Assembly (NCBI RefSeq): GCF_964656455.1
Contig: NC_135717.1
Span: 154,741,793 to 154,805,792, forward strand
From: Halichoerus grypus
Taxonomy: Eukaryota > Chordata > Mammalia > Carnivora > Phocidae
Direction of reading: 5' to 3'
DNA: 64,000 nucleotides
A program made the position numbers and the translations under genes. Below are positions 33,301-45,307 of this stretch, in pieces. Within the stretch, counting starts at the first letter, position 1. The number at the start of each line of letters is the position of its first letter. Below the pieces are notes generated by a model. That model did not search any database. It was not told where the DNA came from and saw only the letters and a program-made list of their open reading frames with translations.

Positions 33301-34702
33301 ACATCCTAATGTGATCTCCAGGACTTTGGTTTGCAAAGCTCTAATATTTAGACCAGTCTATTAGTTAGGTATCAGTCAAAAGACAGAAATCACACCAGTA
33401 ATTTTAACAGAGAATTTAGTATAAGTTGTTAACCACAAATTGGAGAACTGGAAAGGCAAAAAAGGGACTCATATAATCACAAAGAAAGTAATTACAGGAA
33501 GCAGCTATTCCCCAGAGCTGATGGAAAACAAAAGGAAGTGACTGGAATTATTGAAACTCAAAGGTTTAGAGAAATCCTATAAAACTGGAGCCCAGATCTC
33601 TAAAAATAAAGCACTCCTTGAAGAACACGAAGACCAAGAACTTGAGGAGGGTCCCTGCAAAACTGGGACACAAATCTCTGAAAGGGAACAAAAGGCTAGT
33701 TGATGTTATCTAGGAGGGATGTAATGAGAGTTCTATGAGTGTGGAAAAATGCAAAATGGAGCCATTTGCCACTACTATTCTTGCCAGGGTGAAGTCCTGT
33801 TGCTGTGAAGATATTGATAGGAAGAAGTAAACATAAAGGAGCAAATCCCTTGCCCCTCCTCTTGCTTTCCTATTTCCCACCCTCCTACTGGCAGAATTTA
33901 ATACGGAACCAGGTGGTAAACAAGAAATATAGTTTGTAGGGTCTCAGCTCCGACACCACAAAAAAAAAGTTTAAGAAGGATGAGTGTGAAGCTGATAAAA
34001 AATACCTTAAAAGCCAGCATCACCTATGCAATTTCTCCTCTCTATATACTTAAGATAATATTCTGTAAATACTTAGAATTACAAAACTCTAGTTAAATTC
34101 AGCAATTTTATTTTTCTCATGCCTTCTGAGGAAATTATATAAATAATCAACACTAAAATAAGGGCATCTATTTTAACACCCCAAACTTTAAAAGAACCAC
34201 CACCCATGCTATACTCTATAAATTAGGCAATGCGCAGATCTTCAAAACTAAATCAGAACCTCGAGTCGGAAACAACCTTAAGGCTCAAATTTAGTGTCTA
34301 CATGAAAACTTTAAAACTCTCATGTATTCAAAAATCATCACAAGATTAATGTGGATTAATGAAAGGCCTGAACTGCTAAAATTTTAGATGAACGCTATTT
34401 TATTACTTCGAAAAGTAAGCAGCTTTTTCTTTTAGACCAAATCTTTTCCTAGTGATTAATTTTAATATTTTTATTGTCTGAAATGTTCTGAATCTTCCTC
34501 TGGAATAGCTGGCTTACGAATACATCATTTCAAACATACGTATTTCACCAAATTTAAGATGCCATCAGTTATAGAACACAGCATTACTGCATAAATCACT
34601 AAGGGGAAAAATGCTGTAAGTTAAACTATGACTTCATGGGTTCTTTCATGAACTTTTAAAAATTCCTGAAAGAACTCTACCACATTAATAATCTAATGTA
34701 CT
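33301..34702. other. Possible old interspersed repeat followed by plain intron
   Basis: 33350-33960 (for example 'aacagagaatttagtataag', 'ggagcccagatctctaaaaa', 'tagtttgtagggtctcagct') reads like an old mammalian repeat I cannot name. 33980-34702 shows nothing recognisable. Confidence 0.35.
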
Positions 34703-34866
34703 GGGGTGCCCGGGTGGCTCAGCTGGTTAAGCGTTTGCCTTCAGCTCAGGTCGTGATCCCGGGGTGAGCCCCGAGTTGGGCTCCCTGCTCAGTGGGGAGT
34801 CTGCTTCTCCTTCTCCCTCCCCCCCCCACTTGTGTCCTCTCTCTAATAAACAAATAAAATATTTTT
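34703..34866 (+). mobile_element. Carnivore SINE with short internal deletion
   Basis: 'ggggtgcccgggtggctcag … gtgatcccggggtgagcccc' lacks the usual 'cctgggatc' segment. The tail is 'ctctaataaacaaataaaat'. No clear target duplication. Confidence 0.88.
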
Positions 34867-35084
34867 AAGGGGTATTATCTCAGAATATATTTTAATAACT
34901 TTTTTATTGCCAATTGCTATTATACCAGTTCTTAGAGTAGATATAAGTATTTTGGTTTCTTAAACTTTTATTTTTATTTCCTTTGTAGTTTTATCGTTTT
35001 ATTTACTCAACAAATAGCACAAATATTAACCTTAGTTCATTTCTGTTATTTCCAACTGGTGGGCTAAATAATTTCATTCAACAT

Positions 35085-35282
35085 TTGCAGGGCTAAGGCA
35101 GGAGATGGGAGAGGATGGAGAAGAATGGCTATAAGGTTTTTTGGGGTGGTCACGAAAATGTTCTAAAATTAAATTATGGTGATGACTGTACAAATGTAAA
35201 TATATTAAAAATCCCTGAATTATACATTTTAGAGGGTAAGCTTTACACTGAAATTATATTTCAACAATGCTGTTAAAATTAT
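35085..35282 (+). mobile_element. Ancient L1 (L1M) 3' end
   Basis: 'ttggggtggtcacgaaaatgttctaaaattaaattatggtgatgactgtacaaat … atccctgaattatacatttta … gaaattatatttcaacaatgctgtt' is a classic old L1 terminus. Confidence 0.65.
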
Positions 35283-35383
35283 ATTTATGATAAATTCTAC
35301 TTTCTTACATCAAAACAGTTAAAATATTTACAGAATACTCCTGAAATAATTGTAAATAAATATATTAGAAGATTCTCTAGTCC

Positions 35384-35533
35384 AGGTGTCAGCAAACTTT
35401 ATCTGCAATTAGTCAACAGTAAATATTTTAGGCTTTATAGGCCGCATACACAGTGTCTGCCAATTTTTTTAAAACAGCCTTTAAAAATGTAAAGCCATTC
35501 TTAACTCTAGAGTTATATAGCTTGTTGACCCCT
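35384..35533. mobile_element. Short hAT-type DNA transposon relic
   Basis: Begins 'caggtgtcagcaaactttat' with 'agtaaatattttaggcttta' inside and ends 'cttgttgacccctaa', whose reverse complement resembles the start. The inverted ends and small size fit a nonautonomous hAT-Charlie element. Confidence 0.55.
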
Positions 35534-36200
35534 AATCACATACTACTTAAAAAAAAAAATTTTTTTTTCCAGAAAGCAAGCAGTCAAATGTAACCCATAA
35601 TGATGACGGTATTAACGAGGAGAAACTAAACACAACAGCAGTTTGAATCTTTGAGAAATTCATTTCACTTCTCATGTACTGCTGCTGTAGGGGACACAGG
35701 GGAGGTAAAGACTAACAAAAATTATTTCCACTCTATAAATCAAATGTTTTAAATTTATCTTCTCAGCATCCAAGGTACATTAATGGAAGAAGCCAGACTT
35801 TAGACATGTATCATTAATAACTCATGTGCTATTCACCTCCAAAGACTTGAGGGGACAAAGACTCACAGATGTATACCCTATACATCTAAGCAAAATCCAC
35901 ATTATTTCCAGTTTTGCAAGGAAATAAATATATTATCAATTACTATTACTAATTAGAACTCCCAGGACAGACTTTTTCAACTGGGGTTCCATAGAATCCT
36001 GGGGTTCCACAGAATCCTAGGGGTCCATGAAGCACTACTTATTCAAGAGATCGTGACTTAAAAAATAATTAACAATTGTTTTTTGAACTTTGCACACTTT
36101 TGAAAGAGAGGTCACAGTGCTGCAAGGTGATCAAGCAGCTCCATTAGCAGCTTTGTGTCAGCTCCTTAAGGTAGTACATTCTTTAGAAATGCCACATAAA
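35534..36200. other. Intron sequence, nothing recognised
   Basis: Contains a local tandem doublet 'ggggttccatagaatcct / ggggttccacagaatcct' at 35983-36018, but no exon or named repeat. Confidence 0.35.
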
Positions 36201-38275
36201 ATGGAGTCATGTAAGAGTAAATATTACTCTTACATGCGTGACTTCTTTACTCAGCATGACGAATCTGAGATTAATCCATGTGGCTGTGTGCATCCACAGT
36301 TTCTTGCTGTTGCTGAAAAGTATTTCACTGTATGGATATACCACATTTTCTTCATTAGCTTGTTAATGAACACTTTTTTCCAGTTTCTGAATATTGTGAT
36401 TGAAGTTCCTATGAATATTCTTATACACATCTTTTTTGCTGGGTCATTATAGTAGATGTCTGTTTAACTTTCTAAGGAACGGCCAGTATTCCAAAGTGGC
36501 TGTACAAGTTTTATATTCCCACCAGCAATGTATGTGTTCTATTTACTCCACATCATCATAAACACTGGTATTATCTTTTTTAATTCTAGCCATCCTGATG
36601 CATCTGTCATTTTAATTTGTGTTTTCCTAGTGACTAATGATGTTGACCACCTCTTTCATGTGCTTAAGATCCATTCATATAACTTCTTCAAATCTTTTGT
36701 CCACTTTTAATAGAGTTGTCTTAAGACTTCTTTAAGTCCTTTGTCCGACATATGTATTACAAATATATTTTTCTGTTCTGTGGTTTGCCTTTTGTTCTCT
36801 TTTGTTCATTTTATGGTTAGTTCTCTTTGCATCCTAAAATTTTCGGTACGAGTACAACACAAACATTTTTTCTATATTTTTCATCTTCAAGTTTTATATT
36901 TTTAGCCTTACAATTTAAGACCATTAACCATTTTCAATTATTTTTTGCATTTGGTGTGAGGTAAAGGTCACTGTTCATTTCTTTACAGATTTTTTGTCTA
37001 TTTGTTCTATCAGAGATGTCTATGAGAGAGGTCTACTAAATCCACAACAATAATTGTGGACTTACCTGTTTTTCCTTTTAGCTCAATTTTGCTTTACATA
37101 TTTTGAAGCAATGTAATTAGGTGTATACAAATTAGAAATGTTCTATCTTCCTAATGAATTGGCCCTTTTAACATTATCCCTTTTTATCTCCAATAATGTT
37201 TCTTGGCTAAAGCCACTGTATCTCCTATTAGTATAGTCACACAAGCCATTTCTTAGTTAGCATCTGCATGGTACATTGCTTCCCATATTTTTACTCTGAA
37301 CTTCTGTTTATGCTTTGTAAGCAGCATATAGTTGGGTTTTGCTTTTTTGATTCAGCCTGGTAATCTGTCTTATAATGGAAACATTTAGTCCATTTGCATT
37401 TAATTACTGATGTAGTTGAGTTTAAGTCCATCATCTTTCTATTTATTTTCCATTTGTCCCCTTGTTCTCTGTCCTTTGTTCTTCCTTTCCGTCCTTTTCT
37501 ATTAATCAACTATTTTATTATCCTATTTTATGTACTCTATAGGCTTATCTTTTAGCATCATTTTTTCAGTGGTTACTGTAAAAGATACAAAAACACATCT
37601 TTAGTTTCTATCTTAAATTAGTACTTTTACCATGTCCCAAATGAGAGATTCTTATAATTTAACTCTATTTACTTCCTCTTTTTGCTATTGCTGTCATATA
37701 ATTCCTTCTACATGTTATACCGTTTTCCAATATAACATTTCCAATGGAATACTAGACATTGTTAAAACTATTGGTTTAAGCAATTAACAGCCCTGCCCAC
37801 CATAGTTAGCTATTCCAGTACTCTTCATTCCGTCATGTTTCTACCTCAGAATTTTTTTCTTTAGCCTGGTGTACTTCCTTAATATTTCCTGAAGTGTGGG
37901 TATGCCGCTGATGACTTCTCTTAGCTTTTGTTTATCCAAGAATATATTTATTTCATTTTTGGTTTTGAAGGATATTTTCACTGGTTATCAATTTTTTCTT
38001 TCAGCACTTTAAAGGTGTCATTCCACTGTCTTTTGACTTACAGTCGGTTAAAAAGTCACCTTTGAAAATTCTTATTTCTCTGTAACTAACATATCTTTTC
38101 CCCCCTTCTGTTTTTAAGATTATTCTATTTGTATGTAGGTTTTAGCACTGTGATCTGGAACTATGTGCTGAGGGAAACACAGCAATAGCAGGCAGACACA
38201 ATACTAGACTCCTACTTAATAAACAGAATCATTAATTATTTCTTTTGGCTTAGTGGTGCTATGAAAAAGTTTCTA

Positions 38276-38779
38276 TCAGTGAGATCATATGATACATGTC
38301 TCTCTCTGATTGACTCATTTCGCTCAGCCGAGGAATTTGTAATCTCAGGAAACAAACTGAGGGTTGCTGGAAGTGGTGGGGGGTGGGAGGGATGGGGTGG
38401 CTGGGTGATAGACATTGGGGAGGGTATGTGCTATGGTGAGCTCTGTGAATTGTGCAAGACTGTTGAATCAACAGATCTGTACCTCTGAAACAAATAATAC
38501 AATATATGTTAAAAAAAAAAAAAAAGAACATAGCAGGAGGGGAAGAATGAAGGGGGGGAAATCGGAGGGGGAGATGAACCATGAGAGAGGATGGACTCTG
38601 AAAAACAAACTGAGGGTTCTAGAGGGTAGGGGGGTGGGAGGATGGGTTAGCCTGGTGATGGGTATTAAAGAGGGCACGTTCCGCATGGAGCACTGGGTGT
38701 TATACGCAAACAATGAATCATGGAACACTACATCAAAAACTAATGATGTGATGTATGGTGATTAACATAACATAATAAA
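38276..38779 (+). mobile_element. Young L1 with 5' inversion and composite 3' UTR
   Basis: 38276-38328 reads as L1 ORF2 end in inverted orientation ('gatcatatgatacatgtctc … actcatttcgctcagc'); from 38329 the sense strand continues at almost the next L1 base ('gaggaatttgtaatctcagg'). Duplication aaaaagtttcta at 38264-38275 and 38780-38791. The 3' UTR has two homologous G-rich modules (about 38345-38510 and 38530-38779) with an internal A-run (38511-38525) between them. No coding capacity remains. Confidence 0.93.
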
Positions 38780-38932
38780 AAAAAGTTTCTAAAACACTAA
38801 GGGTAAGTGTTTGTTATTTATCCTGTTTTGGGTTCACTGAGCTTCTTCCATCAGTGGTCTTAACAGTTTTGAAAAATAGCCATGATGTCTTCAAATATTG
38901 CTTCTGCCCCTTTCCCCTATCCATTTCATCAA

Positions 38933-39279
38933 TGTCTTAATCTGCTTGGCTGCTATAACAAAATACTATAGACTAGTCAGCTTATAAACAACAGAAATTT
39001 ATTCCTCACAGTATGGAAGCTAGAAGTCTGAGATCAAGGTGCCAGGATAATCATATGAGGACCCTCTTCTGTGCTGTAGACTTCCTGCTGTGTTCTCACA
39101 CGGTCAAAGGGGCTAGGGAGCTTTCTGAGGATCTCTCTTATATAAGCATTAATTCCACACATGAAGGCTCCACCCTCATGACCTCAGCACCTTCCTAAAA
39201 CTTCACATCCTAATACCATTAAACTGGGCATTAGGATTTCAACATGAAATGTGGGGGAACAAACATTCAAACCATAACA
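38933..39279 (-). mobile_element. MLT1 LTR (MaLR endogenous retrovirus-like)
   Basis: Antisense MLT1 order: 'tgtcttaatctgcttggctgctataac', 'aaacaacagaaatttattcctcacag', 'tctgagatcaaggtgccagg', 'ggctccaccctcatgacctc' and '…attcaaaccataaca'. A solitary LTR with no internal genes, inserted in the antisense L1M. Confidence 0.85.
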
Positions 39280-39400
39280 CTTAGGAACTCCAATTATACA
39301 TATGTTAAATCATCTGGTTATGTTACTTGTTTTTTATTTTGTTCTGTTTCTTTCCATCTTGTTTCCTTAGTGCTTTAAACATATCTTTGCAATAACCCTC

Positions 39401-39758
39401 TCAGTGGGTACTAGAAAGAAACACAGCAAGTATTTTAGGAAATCATCTCAGTATGCTTGGTCTACATTACTTCCTAAATGGGAAAATGAAAATATTTTCC
39501 TCTATGTTTCACAAATAAACCAAAAACTGCCTTGAAAAAAAATTAAGATTAGCAAATTAGTCCTCCCTTTTAGGGAAAATGCTGCAAATTCAGTTCTACC
39601 TTCAGTCTCATCCATGAAAGCTATTAAATATGTTCAAGAACTTAGGAGGTCATCAAAAACAGGAGACAGAACAAGGTATACGAGGAAGGTGCTTAATTTG
39701 CAAAAAGTATCACTTGGTTATGATAAAATCTTTTTCAGACACCAAATCTTTGTCTTTT
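39401..39758. other. Intron sequence, nothing recognised
   Basis: AT-rich; no exon or transposon identified. Confidence 0.35.
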
Positions 39759-39774
39759 TGCCACAAATACTTTT

Positions 39775-39967
39775 TTTTTTTTTAAGACTTTATTTATTTA
39801 TTTGACAGAGACACAGCGAGAGAGGGAACACAAGCAAGGGGAGCGGAAGAGGGAGAAGTAGGCTCCCCGCCAAGCAGGGAGCCTGATGCGGGGCTCGATC
39901 CCAGGACCCCGGGATCATGACCTGAGCCGAAGGCAGACGCTTAACAACTGAGCCACCCAGGCGCCCC
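39775..39967 (-). mobile_element. Young carnivore SINE
   Basis: Near-consensus inverted copy. Flanks tgccacaaatacttttt (39760-39776 region) and tgcctcaaaaacttttt (39968-39984) are a duplication with two mismatches. Same sense as CDK17. Confidence 0.94.
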
Positions 39968-40114
39968 TGCCTCAAAAACTTTTTGCCAGTTTAATAATCC
40001 TCTGAATGTCTATACATTGTATTAATATTTATTATTTATCCATAAAAATTTTTAAAGCTTTAAAATTATCCTTAAATATATCTAAATGAAATTACTTTTC
40101 CACTATTTACTTAG

Positions 40115-40310
40115 CCCTATGGAGTTTATAAGCAGTCTCCACATCTTATTTGATTCTTAAAATGATTCTATGAGGTAAAGTGTAATTATTTACCATTCCT
40201 GTTATACAAATGAGAAAACAAAAGCTCAAAACTTAAGTGATTCACCAGAGTCATTAAGCTACTAAGTAAATCCTGATAAAATAGAAATTTAAAACCTATG
40301 TGCTCCTTCC
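40115..40310 (-). mobile_element. MIR-like relic
   Basis: 'ttcttaaaatgattctatgaggtaaag … atacaaatgagaaaacaaaagctcaaaac … gattcaccagagtcattaagctact' is antisense MIR order. Confidence 0.55.
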
Positions 40311-40848
40311 ATTAATCTGCTCAAAAATAAATTGGCCCATGTACAGATAACAAGTGAAACACAAACTGCCTTTCCTTTTAATTTTTGTAATATTCTTGAG
40401 TAAAATTAAGTCAAAGCACGCATGATCATCTTTTTCAAAAGAAAACCCACACCTTAAAGCAATTTTAGCAGTATCAAATTATGTGTAAGTCACCAAATTT
40501 CATTTACTGTTACACCAAAGTGTGCTTAACAAATTATTTCCTAATGATGATATTTTAATTGACAATTTTTAAAAGTATTTTTAGAACTAGGTTTTTACAA
40601 AGTAGATTAATACTATAAATACTACCTTTGCAGGAGACCTGTAAACATGCCTCTTTCCTCCTTCAGTAGGCCTTTGAACATTTCTCCTTGGGGTGACTCA
40701 TAAATACAAATTCCAGACTCAATACCACAAATAGTTAGGAAAAATTTTCAACTATTCCTGGTTTTATTTCAACACTTCTAAGAGGTTTCTGACAAAGTGA
40801 AGGACAAAAAAACCTCTAGCAAACCCTCCAGCCTTTCTAGATTAGCCG
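40311..40848. other. Intron sequence, nothing recognised
   Basis: No exon, RNA gene or transposon seen. Confidence 0.35.
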
Positions 40849-40872
40849 GTGTGTGTGTGTGTGTGTGTGTGT
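40849..40872 (+). repeat. (GT)12 microsatellite
   Basis: Pure GT dinucleotide tract directly beside the poly-T (inverted A-tail) of the RPL38 pseudogene. Confidence 0.96.
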
Positions 40873-40874
40873 AA

Positions 40875-41185
40875 TTTTTTTTTTTTAAGAATTTTAATAC
40901 AGTTCAAATCAGTGTGCCAGGTTCATTTCAGCTCCTTCGCTGCCAAACCTGGGGGGAAGGAACTGCTTCAGTTTCCCTGCCTTCTCTTTATCTGTGATGA
41001 CCAACATATAAAGGTATATGCTGTATCAAACTTTAAACTTCACATTACCCATATTTTTCTTGATCTTGACAGATTTGGCATCCTTTAGCCTGCTTGTGAG
41101 CAGAAAGTCCTTGATTTCTTCCATTTTGCGAGGCATGGCTACGAGGGGTGCAGGGGAGTGTGCAGCTGGCACCACCCAAAAGACC
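40875..41185 (-). pseudogene. RPL38: Processed pseudogene of ribosomal protein L38
   Basis: On the minus strand a 5' leader is followed by ATG at 41136 and a reading that begins [20 protein letters not shown] and continues through VKIKKN and LVITDKEKAGKLKQFLPP. This is the small 60S ribosomal protein L38 (70 residues). The stop remnant is at 40925-40923. It has no introns, an ATTAAA signal and a former A-tail (poly-T at 40875-40886), all marks of an L1-mediated mRNA copy. It is broken by an in-frame TGA at the position of Arg37 and by a one-base insertion just after the LPP segment. The leader '…gcacccctcgtagccATG' is GC-rich, like a ribosomal-protein mRNA start. I found no clear target duplication. 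It lies in the same sense as CDK17 and should not make protein. Confidence 0.93.
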
Positions 41186-41577
41186 TACCCAGTATATTTT
41201 TAAATAAAGTTATTTACAATTATCAATAAACTCTTTTTGGGAATAGTACTGTCAAGTGTTAGATATTCCATCAGAGAAACGGCCACACTCATTTACTGTA
41301 TGAACACAGATGTTACCTTCCTACATAGCAAGTCATTTCTGTGTTACTTTTATGGGCAGTATAACCCAGTCCTTCAAATATGGGAAAGAAAAATAAATAT
41401 CCATATGAAAAGTCCCTTAGTTCTAATAATAATAAACCACAGCCACTAATATATTAAAGTAACATTATATATTATATAATATCTGTTCTTATTCTACTGT
41501 ATTGCAACACATAGGACAAACAAGACATGAAGAAAATAAAAATCATCTCTGAAAAATAAGTACAATTATAAGCTGCT
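41186..41577. other. Intron sequence, nothing recognised
   Basis: AT-rich, with a short 'tatatattatataatat' run at 41467-41483. No exon or transposon. Confidence 0.35.
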
Positions 41578-41595
41578 ATTTAAATTCAACTATCC

Positions 41596-41803
41596 AGGGG
41601 CACCTAGGTGGCTCAGCCAGTTAAGCACCTGCCTTTGGCTCAGGGCATGATCTCAGGGTCCTGAGATTGAGCCCCACGTAGGGGGCTCCCTGCTCAGCAG
41701 GGAGTCTGCTTCTCCCTCTCCCTCTGCCTCTCCCCCCTGCTTCTGCTCTCTCTCGCTCACTCACTCTCTCTCTCAAATAAATAAATAAAATCTTTAAAAA
41801 AAA
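41596..41803 (+). mobile_element. Carnivore SINE with 18-bp duplication
   Basis: Full copy. The flanks atttaaattcaactatcc at 41578-41595 and 41804-41821 are identical, suggesting modest age. Confidence 0.96.
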
Positions 41804-41821
41804 ATTTAAATTCAACTATCC

Positions 41822-42446
41822 GAAAAAAGTCAGTTAATGGTAACTCATGCTTGTTTAAAGTTAACTGGCTATGGTTAAGATCCATAATTTGATCCTTACA
41901 TAAGTCAATTAACTTTGTGCTACCATGAATATCACTTATAACCCTGGACACTCAGAAAGAGTCAATATATATCAGTGCTCTTATGAAGATTTAGCCAAGA
42001 TGATAGGTGGTTGGTTCAATGCCATCAATCATCAGGAAGGTGGGTCCTGTTGTTTTTTTCTGAGTAGAAAAATACTTAAGTCAACAAAATTATAATACTT
42101 ATAAAACACCTCAATAAATTTTATTACCTCCATATTTCCTTTTTTCCTCTCATTTCATGACATTTTTTAATGATTTCTGCTCTTCCTCCTTCTTTTGTTC
42201 CAACTCAATACATCTTCCAAGAGTCAAGCACAGAGACCTCTATCGTGGTGGGTAGATAGTTCCTTTCGTATCAGGCAGACTTACAAAGTAAAACAGCAGT
42301 TCTCAATTCTGTAGTTAATTCTTGAATTTGAACTTCTTACTAACAAAGTAAGAAATATGTAACTGTACTTAATGTACTAGAGTAGATTTATGTCATTCCC
42401 AAAAATGAATGGGATAGAAAGCGGCTTTGTAGTTTATGAGATAGAA
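41822..42446. other. Intron sequence, nothing recognised
   Basis: No exon or named transposon seen. Confidence 0.35.
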
Positions 42447-42459
42447 ATTGCTCGCAATT

Positions 42460-42643
42460 GGGGCGCCTGGGCAGCTCAGTCGGTTACATGTCTGACTCTT
42501 GGTTTCGGCTCAGGTCATGATTTCAGGATCCTGGGATCAGCCCCCTGTTGGGCTCCCCACTCAGCACGGAGTCTGCTTGTCCTTCTCCCTCTGCTCCTCC
42601 CCCTTCTCTCTCTCAGATAAATAAATAAAATCTTTTAAAAAAA
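42460..42643 (+). mobile_element. Carnivore SINE
   Basis: 'gggcgcctgggcagctcagtc … gtctgactcttggtttcggc' to 'cagataaataaataaaatct'. Flanks attgctcgcaatt (42447-42459) and gttgctcacaatt (42644-42656), two mismatches. Confidence 0.93.
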
Positions 42644-42656
42644 GTTGCTCACAATT

Positions 42657-44779
42657 TTCAGTCCCTCTTTATCTACCAGCAACTTACAGTTTTCGATATA
42701 TGAAATTATCTATTCTGTCATGTGCAAAATAGCAGAAACAAAGTTGAAATCTCTAGAAAATGAAGCTCAATAAAATCTGGTTGGAATATGTGGAGAATAA
42801 TGGGAGGCCTACATTTACCAAGAGCAATGACCTGAAAATGTGTATATCAGAAAACAATGATCTGCTGTCTAACACAGACAAAAGAGTTGTCACACTCTTG
42901 GTATGCTATTTACAAACATAGTCCCAGGTCTATTTCATCTACACTGCATCTATAGGAATGGTCTAGAAAGATTTCAATAGGAAAAAAAAATAAGTAGGAA
43001 AGGGGAGGGATTATTTCTCTGTTCAACAAAGAACAGGTTAAGACTATTGTTTCTTTTATTATTCTGAATCCATCTGTATAAAGGGTAAAGAAAGTCAAAA
43101 GGTCAGAATCTTTAGATGTGGCTATATGTTCCCATGCAATTTTGTGGTTAGAAGTTAGGGAGTGACTAGAATTGTTCCTGTTTCAAAGGTAGGAAATGAG
43201 AGGTTATCCTGAGGTCAGCATCTTCTAATGTGGCTCTTGATCTAAATTGTGTTAACTTGCTCTGCTTCAGGATGAAAGCAATTATGACCAGATCAATGTG
43301 CTCTGCATCTGGTTAGTCAGCTGCTCCAGAGTAGGCAGCCAGCAAGAAAGCTTTGGGGCCCTCTCTGGGCACTGTGCCTCCTAAGATTTGAGTATAGGCC
43401 AATCCTGTTGCCCAGTAATTCTTAAAAGGTATTTTCAGATCCCCAAGATAAGAAATAAAATAAATAGGAAATACCCTCCTTTTAATTTTCCAAGTAAGCT
43501 GTAACTGAAGTGTTCCACATTTCCATCTAATATTCACTAGAAAATGAAATATTCTAACGACTCTATATGAAACCTATATACTGGCTCTAATGTCTGCCTT
43601 AGAAAAATCAACTGATTCCTTGGAAGAGGAAATTTAAAAGGAAGCCATTGTTTTTGTTTTGTTTTTTTTAAAAGAGGGGCAAACAATGCTAGAAAGGAGA
43701 AGAGGGTCCCAAAACCTAACTACAAAATCTTCTTAAAAAATGGCTTGAATACAAAATTTTATAACTGTTGCTATAACTACAAGTGATCTTAAGCACAAAA
43801 TCCTTCTTTTATTGCAAATTCCATGTTAAAGTTTGAAAAAGTGCTTCAGTCCTACAATTAACTTTCTTCCAAGTTAGAGTTCAAGAAAAATGTCTGCGAT
43901 AGAAGGTACATTCACTGAAAATAAGAACTGGTGAATCAACCAGTCTGCTAATCAAGTTGGTAATACAAGGGAATCACAAAAGGGAAAAAAAGTACACCTA
44001 TGTACTCTAAGCATTTTAGCTTGAAACATTCAAATGTGCTTACCAATCTTTTGCTATGAGACCAAGGCCATTACACAGATTCCTTACATAAGTCATGTCG
44101 TGCCAACATGGACTCTACAGTTTCTAGGCAATTTCTTTAAACATGAAGGGAAAAGTTAAAAACACCGGTAAAGCAATGAATGCCAAACTCTTCGAGATTT
44201 GTATGACCTTTACAGACTTTTAGATGTTTTCCTTACATCCTTTATCAAGTCTTTCCGAAGTTTTCATAGAAATGACTCTCCTTTAATATTTCTCCATTAA
44301 TATTTCATTGGTTTAGATAATATTTGATTAAATTATGTAATTACAATAACAAAGCTGGAATACAACAACTATTAAGAAAATGTAAGTTCCAACTAAAGAA
44401 AAGCCTACTAGCTACGAGTTAGTATTAAACAAGCCATAGCCATCAGTCAGTAGTCTTACAGAGGGAATGAAGGCCAAATTAGTCAGATCTTCTACTATAC
44501 ACCCTCACTTGCTTTCTTAAATGTTATACAAAGTTCTCTGCAAGCATGCAACCATCTATGACATCCTAAATACTTTATATGTTAACAAATTTCTTAACTG
44601 CAATATAGGATGATTTGAACTTTCCTTTTTAAATGGAGTGATAAACTATAATAAAATTTCCATGCAATTTTAAGTAACATTCTTAACCTAGAAAAGAAAC
44701 AAACAGATAAAAGGGAAGAACTAAATTCAGTATTAGAGTTAAATGAAAATTTTGTCACATAATCTTCTTTTATTATTTT
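42657..44779. other. 2.1 kb without recognised repeats
   Basis: One of the longest stretches in the window where I recognise no transposon. No exon-like frame for CDK17 or another gene. GC content rises locally at about 43190-43420. Confidence 0.4.
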
Positions 44780-45240
44780 ATCACTGGACCTCTTGTACCT
44801 TTTTATATCACAAAGATCACTTTGTATCTCTTAATTCCCTTCACCTATTTTGCCTACCCACACAACTCCCCTCCCCCTGGCAACCACTAATTTGTTCTCT
44901 GTATTTATAAAATCTATTTCTGGTTTTCATGTGTTTGTTCATTTGTTTTGTTTTTTAGATTTCACATATAAGTGAAATCATATGATATGTGCCTTTCTCT
45001 GTCTTATTTCACTTAGCATAATATCTTCTAGATCCATCCATGTTGTCATGAATGGCAAGATTTCATTCTTTTTTAAGGCTGAGTAATATTCCATTGTATA
45101 TATTTACCACATCTTCCCTAACTGTTCACTTATCAATAGGCACTTAGGTTGCTGCAAGATCTTGGATGTTGTAAATAATGCTGCCATAAACAAAGGAGTG
45201 CATATATCTTTTTGAATTAATGCCCAATCATCTTATTAGC
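44780..45240 (-). mobile_element. Antisense ancient L1 3' UTR and ORF2 end
   Basis: 'cacatataagtgaaatcatatgatatgtgcctttctctg', 'cacttagcataatatcttctagatccatccatgttgtc' and 'gctgagtaatattccattgtatatatttaccacatc' are the standard antisense text of the L1 ORF2 terminus and UTR. Confidence 0.85.
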
Positions 45241-45307
45241 CCATCTCTGTGAATGTGATATCTTTTTTTTAAAAATAAAGCTAAATTCCATATGAAAAAC
45301 TTTCCCA

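Larger units (their letters stand above)
36200..39400 (-). mobile_element. Antisense ancient L1 (L1M/HAL1-like), split by later insertions
   Basis: Antisense L1-like text runs throughout: 'tttcttgctgttgctgaaaagtatttcact', 'tatattcccaccagcaatgt', 'cagcatatagttgggttttg', 'agcttttgtttatccaagaa' and, after the insertions, 'tgttttgggttcactgagct', 'ttcaaatattgcttctgccc' and 'gaactccaattatacatatg'. The last two phrases are separated only by the MLT1 LTR. A segment near 38150-38260 is unassigned. Very diverged; no usable frame. Confidence 0.6.
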
